Shown: positions 27,989 to 35,732 of the stretch, in pieces
How the letters are laid out: each line of letters begins with the position of its first letter
Position numbering within the stretch: the first letter of the stretch is position 1
Assembly (NCBI GenBank): GCA_015489365.1
Contig: WFZW01000239.1
Span: 1 to 36,687 of the forward strand
Length of the DNA: 36,687 bases
Reading direction: 5' to 3'
Source of the DNA: Deltaproteobacteria bacterium
GTDB lineage: Bacteria > Desulfobacterota > Dissulfuribacteria > Dissulfuribacterales > QOAL01
Made by a program: the position numbers and the translations under genes
The notes under the pieces: model-generated
Seen by the model: only the letters and a program-made list of their open reading frames with translations
Database searches by the model: none
What the model was told of the DNA's origin: nothing

Positions 27989-29221
27989 ATGGCACCCTAT
28001 GAGCCAATAGATCTATCGTCCCTTAAAACCAGGGTAAAAGAACAGATTCAAGCCGCCTTCCCCGATGCCCACATTGATTACTGCCTCACCTGTGGACTTT
28101 GTGCCAGCGGATGCCCTGCCACTGGCTTGGAGGGCCTTGATCCTAGAAAATTCCTGAGGCTCCTTGTCCTTGGACAGGACAAGGAAGTACTAAGTACCAA
28201 TTGGATCTATTCCTGCACCATGTGTCAAAGGTGTAAGCACGCCTGCCCAATGGGCATAGACGTTGGAAGGATAGTCTATGAGATAAGGGGCATGCGCCCC
28301 AGGGAGAAAAGGCCCCCAAACCTCCAACGATCCTGCGATCTCCAGAAGAAATCAAACAGTACGGGTATCCCAAACGAAGACTTCGTGTGGGTGGTTGGCG
28401 ATGTTCTGGCCGAGGTCAAGAAAAATGAACCGGAATGGTCAAATCTCGAGGCACCAATAGATAAAAAAGGGGCAACCTTTTACTTGAACCAAAACGCCAA
28501 GGAGCCAACGGTGGAACCCGAAGAGATGGTCCCCTTGTGGAAGATCCTGCATATGGCAGGCATAGATTGGACCTATTCTTCCAAATGGTGGGACGGGGCC
28601 AATTACTGCCTGTTTACCGGGGACCCCGATGACTGGGAATACACGGTACGAGTACAGGCGGAAACCGTAGATGCCCTGGGCTGTAAATATTATATAAATA
28701 CCGAGTGAGGCCACATGTTCTACGCGACCCTGGAGGGGTTGCGAAGATTCAAGATATCCCATAACTTCGAATTCATAAGTATCATCACCCTCTATGCCCA
28801 GTGGATAAGGGAAGGGAGATTGGTAGTCGATCCATCATGGAATACCGAGGGACTGAAATTTACCGTGCAAGATCCCTGCAAACTGGTACGCCAAGGAATA
28901 GGAGACCAGGTGGCCGAGGATCTGAGGTTCGTGATAAAAAAGGTTGTGGGCGCGGAAAACTTTATTGATGTCTGGCCTAACAAGTCGAACAACTATTGCT
29001 GCGGTGGAGGAGGCGGGGCGCTCCAGGCCGGTTTTGTAGAGAATAGAAGGAAATTTGGCAAGATAAAATTCGACCAGTTGGCCTCCACTGGTGCTGACGT
29101 AGTTATAACCCCCTGCCACAACTGCCATACCCAGGTACTCGACATATGTGACCACTATGGTGGAAAATGGAAGACTACCCACCTGTGGAACTGGATAGAA
29201 AAGGCAATGGTGAAGCCATGA
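27989..29221 (+). CDS. Probable selenoprotein: HdrBC-like Fe-S oxidoreductase (ferredoxin plus CCG domains), Sec at in-frame TGA
   Basis: Read through the TGA at 28706-28708, this is one 410-residue protein. Residues of about 31-90 form a two-cluster HdrC-type ferredoxin: YCLTCGLCASGCP and YSCTMCQRCKHACPMGID. The C-terminal half is an HdrB/HdrD/DsrK-type CCG region with YCCGGGGGALQAGF and VVITPCHNCHTQ, which in HdrB bind noncubane [4Fe-4S] clusters that cleave disulfides. Without readthrough the protein would end just before GHMFYATLEGLRRF. The context Asn-Thr-Glu-X-Gly-His matches the ECGH segment of DsrK/HdrD relatives, where X is Cys, so X is probably selenocysteine. A hairpin follows the TGA (listed separately). 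ATG 27989 has TGAGG 6 nt upstream. It overlaps hdrA by 4 nt. Alternative: two separate polypeptides or a sequencing error. Confidence 0.8.
28723..28743 (+). promoter_or_regulatory. Candidate bacterial SECIS hairpin
   Basis: CGCGACCC (28723-28730) pairs with GGGTTGCG (28736-28743), 8 bp including one G-U, around the loop TGGAG. The stem starts 15 nt after the TGA, and a G occupies the second loop position, 24 nt after the TGA. This fits the published bacterial SECIS description (a small apical loop with a G in its first two positions, about 16-37 nt downstream). It would recruit SelB with Sec-tRNA. Confidence 0.6.
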
Positions 29222-32200
29222 GCAACGCTTCCGATAGCCCCAAGGGCTCTGTATTGGTGGTAGGAGGCGGCATTGCAGGTGTTCAAGCCGCCCTTGACCT
29301 GGCAGACAGTGGATTCTATGTCCACTTGATCGAAAAGAGTTCCGCCATAGGCGGCCGGATGTCTCAGTTGGACAAGACATTCCCGACAAACGATTGCTCA
29401 GCCTGCATACTCTCTCCAAAGCTGGTGGAGTGCGGTAGGCATCTAAACATCAACCTCATGACCCTCTCGGAGGTTATGGCCCTTGAAGGCGAAGAAGGTG
29501 CCTTTACCGCCACTATACGCCAGAATCCCAGGTACGTCGATCCTGCAAAATGTATCGCGTGTGGCACCTGCGCGGAAAAATGCCCCAAGAAGGTCCCAAA
29601 CGAATTCGATTTGGGGCTTGGGAAAAGAAAGGCTATTTACCTCAAGTATCCCCAGGCCGTGCCCCTGAAATACGCCATAGATCCTGATCAGTGCATCTGG
29701 CTAAGAAGGCCTGGACGGTGCGGCATGTGCCAAAAGGTGTGCCCATCCGGGGCCATAAATTTCGATGATCAGCCTAGGCAGATACATATCGAGGTGGGTT
29801 CCGTAATACTGGCATTAGGCTTTTCGCCATTTGATCCTTCCATCCTGGATTTTACCGGCTACGGCAGGCTTCCCAATGTCGTAACCGCCATGGAATTTGA
29901 ACGTCTACTTAGCCCTTCAGGGCCATGCCTTGGTCATATGGAACGTCCCTCTGATCACAAGGAACCCAGGCGCATAGCCTGGCTACAATGTGTTGGCTCA
30001 AGGGACATCAATCGTGCCTGTCATGGATACTGCTCCTCGGTATGCTGCATGTATGCAATAAAACAGGCTGTGATCGCCAGGGAACATACCCAGGGGCCTG
30101 ATCTATCCACCAGTATCTTCTTTATGGATATGAGGACCCATGGCAAGGAATTTGAGACCTATTACGACAGGGCCAGGGCCGAGGGTGTAAGTTTCCATCG
30201 CTGCCGGGTGCACAGTATTCTTCCGGCTGGCCACGATGACAATCTGTTACTCAGGTACGTGGGTGATGACGGGCGTATCAAGCAGGAGGAATTCGACCTT
30301 GTCGTATTATCGGTAGGTCTTGAGATGGACAAGCAGGCCGCTGAACTCGCAAGGCGCCTTGGTGTGGAGCTTGACCCCAACAACTTCGTGGCAACCGGTG
30401 CCTTCAGGCCGGTGTCCACCAACAGACCAGGGGTATGCGTGTGCGGGGCAGCCGCTGAACCCAAGGATATACCCCAGTCCGTCATGGAGGCCAGCGCATC
30501 AGCACTGGAGGCCAGCCGACTCCTGGCACCGGCAAGATGGAGTGAAACCCAAAAAAAGGAATATCCTGAGGAAAGAAACGTATGGGCCGAACCGCCCAGG
30601 ATCGGGGTATTCGTATGCTCCTGTGGGATAAACATTGCAAGTGTAATAGATGTGGCCGCGGTCACGGATTATGCACGAACGCTTCCAGGCGTGGTGTTCG
30701 CCCAGAACAACCTGTTTACCTGTTCCCAGGATACCATTAACCAGATGGCAGAGACCATAAAGAGAGAGGGGCTTAACCGGGTGGTAGTGGCCTCGTGTAC
30801 CCCACGGACGCATGAGCCCCTGTTCCAGGAGACCTTAAGAGACGCCGGTATAAACAAATTCCTGTTCGAGATGGCAAACATAAGGGATCAGGATTCCTGG
30901 GTACATCAGGGGTTCCCAGACGAGGCAACACAAAAGGCCAAGGACCTTGTCAGGATGGCAGTGGCAAAGGTACAGCAGGACGAAGCCCTGGCCTATAACA
31001 CCGTACCTGTGGTAAAGAGGGCACTGGTGCTTGGGGCAGGGGTAGCTGGCATGACCGCGGCACTTTCTATTGCAGATCAAGGAATCCCGGTGGTCCTGGT
31101 GGAGAGAAAGGACCGGCTTGGCGGACACGCACGGAAATTTTACCGTACCTGGCAAGGCGATCTGGTACAGGGATACCTTGCTGGCCTGTGCCAGCGGGTA
31201 GAGGAACATCCACAGATCGACCTGCATCTGGAGACCACTGTAGAAAAGGTAGAAGGCTCAGTGGGACAATTCGAGACCCATCTTTCGGATGGTAGCAAGG
31301 TACTACACGGTACAGCGATCATCGCCATAGGCGCCGGTTCCCACAAACCACGAGAAGGCAGATGGAACTACCTCTATGGAAGGCATCCAGAGGTACATGT
31401 ACTCCTGGAGTTGGACAAAAGATTCATCAAAGAAGACCCGGCCCTCAAGGAGAAGAACCAGACCGTATTCATACTCTGCGCAGGTTCCAGGGTACCTGAA
31501 AAACCCTATTGCTCAAGGGTTTGTTGCACACATGCCATTGACCAGGCCCTCCACCTCAAGGAGCTAAACCCTAACATGGAAATATTCATGCTTTACAGGG
31601 ACATCAGGACCTATGGAGAAAAGGAAAGACTGTATCAGAAGGCGCGGGAAAATGGCATTGTCTTCATAAGATATGATCTTGACAACGTCCCCAAGGTCTG
31701 GGAGGAGCAAGGCAATATCCATGTAGAGGTTAAGGATCCTATCCTGGACCGGCCGGTCAGACTACATCCTGACATGCTCGTCCTTGCAACGGCGGTAAGG
31801 CCAAAGATCGATGCAGATGTGGTTTCGAGGGCATTTAAATGTTCCATGAACTCTGACCGTTTCTTCCTTGAGGCCCACATGAAGCTTAGACCTGTAGATT
31901 TTGCCACAGATGGGATATTTATGGCAGGCCTCTGTCACTACCCAAAACCCATGGACGAAACCATTGCCCAGGCCAAGGCCGCTGCCGCCAGGGCATCTAT
32001 TATACTGGCACAGGATGCCATCCCTGCTGAAAGCATCACCGCTGTGGTAGAGCAGAGAAAATGTGTGGGCTGTGGGGTATGTACCATGGTCTGTGCCTAC
32101 AATGCTATACAGCTTGACGAAAACTCCTCACTAGCCAGGGTAGACACCGCCATGTGCAAGGGATGTGGCGCATGTGTGGCTGGATGCCGCTCCGATGCGG

Positions 32201-32268
32201 TAACATTGAAAAATATTGGAAACGAACAGATCATGGCGGCCATCGAGGCTACCATGGAAACCTACTAG
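29218..32268 (+). CDS. hdrA: HdrA-type flavoprotein, double-FAD form
   Basis: This is a 1016-residue electron-bifurcating-type flavoprotein, much longer than the roughly 650-residue methanogen HdrA. Order: FAD domain 1 (VLVVGGGIAGVQAALDLADS, then FPTNDCSACILSPKLVECG); a ferredoxin insert from about residue 112 (CIACGTCAEKCPKK, CGMCQKVCPSGAI); a Cys-rich HdrA motif (ACHGYCSSVCCMYAIKQA); a second HdrA unit from about 461 (IGVFVCSCGINI, VVVASCTPRTHEPLFQ); FAD domain 2 from about 600 (ALVLGAGVAGMTAALSIADQ); another PYCSRVCCTHAIDQAL motif; and a C-terminal two-cluster ferredoxin from about 947 (CVGCGVCTMVCAYNAI, CKGCGACVAGCRSDAV). ATG 29218 overlaps the preceding stop (ATGA). It is the likely bifurcation core linking the CCG protein, the FlxD-like protein and ferredoxin. 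Confidence 0.93.
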   Translation: MSNASDSPKGSVLVVGGGIAGVQAALDLADSGFYVHLIEKSSAIGGRMSQLDKTFPTNDCSACILSPKLVECGRHLNINLMTLSEVMALEGEEGAFTATIRQNPRYVDPAKCIACGTCAEKCPKKVPNEFDLGLGKRKAIYLKYPQAVPLKYAIDPDQCIWLRRPGRCGMCQKVCPSGAINFDDQPRQIHIEVGSVILALGFSPFDPSILDFTGYGRLPNVVTAMEFERLLSPSGPCLGHMERPSDHKEPRRIAWLQCVGSRDINRACHGYCSSVCCMYAIKQAVIAREHTQGPDLSTSIFFMDMRTHGKEFETYYDRARAEGVSFHRCRVHSILPAGHDDNLLLRYVGDDGRIKQEEFDLVVLSVGLEMDKQAAELARRLGVELDPNNFVATGAFRPVSTNRPGVCVCGAAAEPKDIPQSVMEASASALEASRLLAPARWSETQKKEYPEERNVWAEPPRIGVFVCSCGINIASVIDVAAVTDYARTLPGVVFAQNNLFTCSQDTINQMAETIKREGLNRVVVASCTPRTHEPLFQETLRDAGINKFLFEMANIRDQDSWVHQGFPDEATQKAKDLVRMAVAKVQQDEALAYNTVPVVKRALVLGAGVAGMTAALSIADQGIPVVLVERKDRLGGHARKFYRTWQGDLVQGYLAGLCQRVEEHPQIDLHLETTVEKVEGSVGQFETHLSDGSKVLHGTAIIAIGAGSHKPREGRWNYLYGRHPEVHVLLELDKRFIKEDPALKEKNQTVFILCAGSRVPEKPYCSRVCCTHAIDQALHLKELNPNMEIFMLYRDIRTYGEKERLYQKARENGIVFIRYDLDNVPKVWEEQGNIHVEVKDPILDRPVRLHPDMLVLATAVRPKIDADVVSRAFKCSMNSDRFFLEAHMKLRPVDFATDGIFMAGLCHYPKPMDETIAQAKAAAARASIILAQDAIPAESITAVVEQRKCVGCGVCTMVCAYNAIQLDENSSLARVDTAMCKGCGACVAGCRSDAVTLKNIGNEQIMAAIEATMETY

Positions 32269-32283
32269 CAAAGGGGGCCAAAC

Positions 32284-32727
32284 ATGGATCCGGCACCTGA
32301 GAAAGATCAAAAATGGGAGCCCAAGATAATTGCCTTCCTGTGTAATTGGTGCAGCTACGCCGGGGCTGATCTGGCCGGAGTAAGCCGTTTTCAATACCCA
32401 CCGAATATTCGCATCATAAGGGTCCCATGTTCAGGAAGGGTGAGTGCCAACATGATCCTTGATGCCCTAAAGGCAGGGGCAGACGGGATCCTGGTATCTG
32501 GCTGCCATCCCGGGGACTGTCACTATATAAGCGGCAACTTATATGCTAGACGCCGGTTCGCCTTGCTCAAGAACCTGCTGGAATTCATAGGAATCGAACC
32601 GGAAAGAATAAACTTTTCCTGGATATCCGCCTCGGAAGGCGAACAATTTGCTGAGTTGGTCACAAAGATAACCACCCGGATCAAAACGGTAGGCCCAACA
32701 AAACGCCTGGTCAAGAAAATTGGATAA
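32284..32727 (+). CDS. flxD: MvhD/FlxD-like [2Fe-2S] electron-transfer protein
   Basis: This 147-residue protein belongs to the MvhD (FlpD/FlxD) family, which carries electrons from a hydrogenase, formate dehydrogenase or NADH module to HdrA. Seen: FLCNWCSYAGADLAGVSR, IIRVPCSGRVSANMILDALK and GCHPGDCHYISGN, giving the conserved Cys set (CxxC, C, CxxxxC) that binds [2Fe-2S]. It is immediately downstream of hdrA (15-nt gap, GGGGG before the ATG) and overlaps the next start by 1 nt. Since no hydrogenase follows, and an FAD/NAD-binding subunit does, FlxD is the better name. Confidence 0.9.
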   Translation: MDPAPEKDQKWEPKIIAFLCNWCSYAGADLAGVSRFQYPPNIRIIRVPCSGRVSANMILDALKAGADGILVSGCHPGDCHYISGNLYARRRFALLKNLLEFIGIEPERINFSWISASEGEQFAELVTKITTRIKTVGPTKRLVKKIG

Positions 32728-33785
32728 TGCCCATGGAAACCCTCTTTTCACAAGCCACTGAAGCAATCAAAAGGGAGGCAAGGGCCCTTCTGGAGTCTGG
32801 TGAAGTCGCTGCCTTCCTTGGCTTTGCCAAGGGAAGCATTCCCACTGTTACCCGGCCCTTCGTTGCAAGGAGCCCAGAGGAAACAGATAAACTGATATGG
32901 AACGGCCTGTGTGTTATGAACCTTGCCAACTACCTGCCAGGCCTATTGAAATCCCTTGAACCTGCCAGGCGCCCTGGGGAACCGCCTCCTGAGGGCCCCC
33001 TGCCAAAGGTCGGGGTGATCGCCACCGGATGCTGGTCCAGGAACATGGTAATCCAGATCCAGGAAAACCAGCTAATCAGGGAAAGGCTCGTTATCTTGGG
33101 GATAGACAGCCCTGGCATGATCGATAGAAGAAAGCTGGAATCCTTGGCAGGTGGAAAGGAAATCCAGGCCATCGAAGAGGCGGAAAAGAAGGTGGTTATC
33201 TCCGGAAAGGGCTTCAGGCTGGAAACGGCGAGGCAGGAGGTGCTTCGCGACAACTGCCTTACCTGTACTCACCCATCGCCTGTAATCCTTGACAAAAAAA
33301 TCGGCCCTACCATGCCGGAAAGGCATGTGCATGAACCGTTTGCCCGGATAGAGGAGATCGAACGGATGGATGCAGATTCCAGATGGGCATGGTTCCAGAA
33401 AGAGATAGAGTGCTGCATCCGTTGCTACGCATGTAGGAATGCATGTCCGCTTTGCTATTGTCCTACATGTTTTGTTGACGATTCTCACCCCCAGTGGGTA
33501 GGCAAAAGCGTAGACCCGGTAGATACGGCAATCTTCCACATACTAAGGGCATATCATTGTGCTGGTCGTTGTACCGATTGCGGCGCGTGTGAAAGTGCTT
33601 GTCCCATGGGTATAAAGATGAGGCTCTTTACCCGTAAACTCCAGAAGGACTGTTTGGAACTTTTTGCATCAGAGCCAGGGCTTGATATCAACTCTCCCCT
33701 CCCCCTCACCACCTATGGGCCAGAAGACCCTGAGAGATTCATCATAAACGGTTCTAAACAACAGGGTACACAAGGGGGAAAGTGA
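32727..33785 (+). CDS. Fe-S protein of the Flx/Hdr complex (4Fe-4S dicluster, FlxB/FlxC-like)
   Basis: This is a 352-residue soluble iron-sulfur protein. The first half has no obvious motif except DNCLTCTHPSPVILDKK (CxxC). The second half has two ferredoxin clusters with many Cys: ECCIRCYACRNACPLCYCPT followed by CF, and CAGRCTDCGACESACPMGIK. The Cys-rich first motif contains extra Cys beyond the CxxCxxCxxxC core. In Flx-type operons two such proteins carry electrons between the FAD/NAD subunit and FlxD/HdrA; this gene fills one of those places by position and composition. Start ATG 32727 (TAATG overlap); the next gene overlaps by 4 nt. Whether it equals FlxB or FlxC was not decided. Confidence 0.8.
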   Translation: MPMETLFSQATEAIKREARALLESGEVAAFLGFAKGSIPTVTRPFVARSPEETDKLIWNGLCVMNLANYLPGLLKSLEPARRPGEPPPEGPLPKVGVIATGCWSRNMVIQIQENQLIRERLVILGIDSPGMIDRRKLESLAGGKEIQAIEEAEKKVVISGKGFRLETARQEVLRDNCLTCTHPSPVILDKKIGPTMPERHVHEPFARIEEIERMDADSRWAWFQKEIECCIRCYACRNACPLCYCPTCFVDDSHPQWVGKSVDPVDTAIFHILRAYHCAGRCTDCGACESACPMGIKMRLFTRKLQKDCLELFASEPGLDINSPLPLTTYGPEDPERFIINGSKQQGTQGGK

Positions 33786-34816
33786 AAGTGAAGATATTGA
33801 AACTTGACGATTCCGACCTCAAAACCCTATTGGCCAGGTGGTATGAAACCAGGGATTTGTTTTCCCCGGTAGAAAAAAATGGCATGGCTGGCTGGAAACG
33901 TATTGAGCCCTTAGAATTCGTGGAACCTGCCAAGGGTGTACCTAAAACATCCTTAAAAACATTTTTCTTCCCGCAGCCAGAGACCCTGTTGGAATATTCG
34001 GCCAGGCCAGGGGATGAAGGAGCCTATGTGCCCAGACCTGTCAAAGAAAAGGCCCGCGAAAGGATTATTTTGGGGGTCAGGCCCTGTGATGCCAGGAGTG
34101 TTCTATTAAATTCGCTCCCCTTTGCCGATGATCCCTACTTCAAGGCCAAAAAGGATACCACCCTGATAGTAGGATTTACATGCAAACAACCTTGCAGTAC
34201 ATGTTTTTGTTCATGGGCTGGTGGTTCTCCCATGGATACTGAGGGGATGGATATTGCCATGACCAGGGTCGAAGGAGGTTACCTGGCCGACATCCTGACC
34301 AAGAAAGGGGAGGGTTTGGTAGACCATCTGCTTGATAACAGGGAGGCATCGCCGGAGGAAAAGGAGCAACTTAAAACATTACGAGAACAGGCGCAAGGAG
34401 GGACAGGTTCCGAAGGGGGACCGGCTGAAATACTCAAGAAAAAGAATCTGATGGACCTCTACAATGCCCCCTTCTGGCAAGGACTTGCTGATTCCTGTAT
34501 CAATTGTGGGGCCTGCACATTTCTTTGCCCAACCTGTTACTGTTTTGACATCCAGGATGAAACCATAAAGGGTAAGGGCAGGAGGATCAGATACTGGGAT
34601 TCCTGCATGTTTCCCCTATTTACGCAGCATGCATCCGGCCACAACCCACGCAGTCAAAAGGTTCAGCGGGTGAGAAACCGCTTCATGCACAAGTTGAAAT
34701 ACTTTCCCGAACGTTTTGGACCGCTCTCATGTGTAGGCTGTGGACGCTGCATCAGGGAATGCCCTGTAAATATCGACATCAGGGAGGTAATGAGGGACCT
34801 CCTTTCGATTCCGTGA
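33782..34816 (+). CDS. Fe-S protein of the Flx/Hdr complex (AsrA/FlxB-C-like)
   Basis: This 344-residue protein resembles subunit A of anaerobic sulfite reductase and the related Flx and hydrogenase Fe-S subunits. The N-terminal half includes FFFPQPETLLEYS, ILGVRPCDARSVLLN and FTCKQPCSTCFCSWAGGSPM, typical of this family. The C-terminal half carries two [4Fe-4S] motifs, SCINCGACTFLCPTCYCFD and SCVGCGRCIRECPVNIDI. The start is GTG 33782 (overlapping the previous stop) or GTG 33788, which is 9 nt after GGGGG. A hydrophilic Glu/Gly-rich linker lies near the middle (QAQGGTGSEGGPAEI). In AsrABC the partner is an FAD/NAD subunit, as here with the next gene. Confidence 0.85.
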   Translation: MKVKILKLDDSDLKTLLARWYETRDLFSPVEKNGMAGWKRIEPLEFVEPAKGVPKTSLKTFFFPQPETLLEYSARPGDEGAYVPRPVKEKARERIILGVRPCDARSVLLNSLPFADDPYFKAKKDTTLIVGFTCKQPCSTCFCSWAGGSPMDTEGMDIAMTRVEGGYLADILTKKGEGLVDHLLDNREASPEEKEQLKTLREQAQGGTGSEGGPAEILKKKNLMDLYNAPFWQGLADSCINCGACTFLCPTCYCFDIQDETIKGKGRRIRYWDSCMFPLFTQHASGHNPRSQKVQRVRNRFMHKLKYFPERFGPLSCVGCGRCIRECPVNIDIREVMRDLLSIP

Positions 34817-35676
34817 AATATGCCATGAAAAATATAGATCAAAAAAATCCCTACCTCCCATATCCTGGAAGGATAGAGGCAATTACCATAGAAACAGAGG
34901 ATCAAAGCCTCAAGAGCTACAGGATCATTCTTGAGAAGCCAGAAGACATGGCCAATTGGACCCACGTACCAGGTCAATTCGCCATGCTTTCGCTGGCGGG
35001 CAAGGGCGAGATACCTATAGGTATCGCGTCTTCTCCAACGGAAAAGGACCACCTCCTTTTTACAGTCAATAGGGCAGGTGTAGTCACCACGGCCCTGCAC
35101 AAAATGGATGTGGGGGCAAGGATTGGCGTAAGAGGGCCCCTAGGCAATGGTTTCCCCGTAGACAAGGAACTTAGAGGAAAGAACATCGTCATAATTGCAG
35201 GAGGGTTTGCCTTCACCACCCTTAGGGCCACCCTGATATACATGCTGGCGCATCGCCAGGATTACGGCAATATTACCGTGATATATGGTGCCAGGACACC
35301 TGGGATGCTCTTATATAAAGAAGAACTCAAGTCATGGTCCCAACGCGATGACATAGAGATGCATGTCACGGTTGACAGGGAAGAGCCCGGTTGGACCGGC
35401 CTTGTCGGATTCGTACCTACCATTGCCGGGCGAGTTGCCCCATCACCCGAGAACGCTGCTGCCCTCATATGCGGCCCACCCATCATGATAAAATTTACCA
35501 TGCCTCCCCTGGAGGAGATCGGCTGGACAGATGACCAGGTATACCTTTCCCTTGAAAACCGGATGAAATGTGGTCTTGGCGTATGTGGCCATTGCAACGT
35601 GGGACCAGTATACGTCTGCAAGGACGGTCCAGTATTTACCAGGGACGAGGTACAAAAGCTGCCAATAGAATTTTGA
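34813..35676 (+). CDS. flxA: FAD/NAD(P)-binding oxidoreductase (FlxA/AsrB-like)
   Basis: This 287-residue protein of the ferredoxin-NADP+ reductase superfamily feeds electrons from NAD(P)H. The FAD domain shows TWTHVPGQFAMLSL-type and IGIASSPTEKD segments, followed by GVRGPLGNGFPV. The NAD-binding domain has IVIIAGGFAFTTLRATLIYM, IYGARTPGMLLYKEEL and ALICGPPIMIKFT. The C-terminal MKCGLGVCGHCNVGPVYVCK holds four Cys for a [2Fe-2S] cluster, as in dihydroorotate dehydrogenase B and AsrB. I chose GTG 34813, which overlaps the previous stop by 4 nt like its neighbours; ATG 34825 is equally possible. It probably forms the NADH entry or exit point of the bifurcating complex. Last gene of the tight operon. 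Confidence 0.9.
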   Translation: MKYAMKNIDQKNPYLPYPGRIEAITIETEDQSLKSYRIILEKPEDMANWTHVPGQFAMLSLAGKGEIPIGIASSPTEKDHLLFTVNRAGVVTTALHKMDVGARIGVRGPLGNGFPVDKELRGKNIVIIAGGFAFTTLRATLIYMLAHRQDYGNITVIYGARTPGMLLYKEELKSWSQRDDIEMHVTVDREEPGWTGLVGFVPTIAGRVAPSPENAAALICGPPIMIKFTMPPLEEIGWTDDQVYLSLENRMKCGLGVCGHCNVGPVYVCKDGPVFTRDEVQKLPIEF

Positions 35677-35732
35677 AAAAATTTCCTTCTGCATCCCTTG
35701 ACGTGGATTCCCAAGAAGACTAAAAGGCGTCC

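Noticed and set aside
28715-29221. Separate CDS starting at ATG 28715
   Set aside because: This ATG codes for a residue within a conserved GHMFYATLEGL segment and has no ribosome binding site. Readthrough of the TGA explains both halves better, although internal initiation cannot be excluded.
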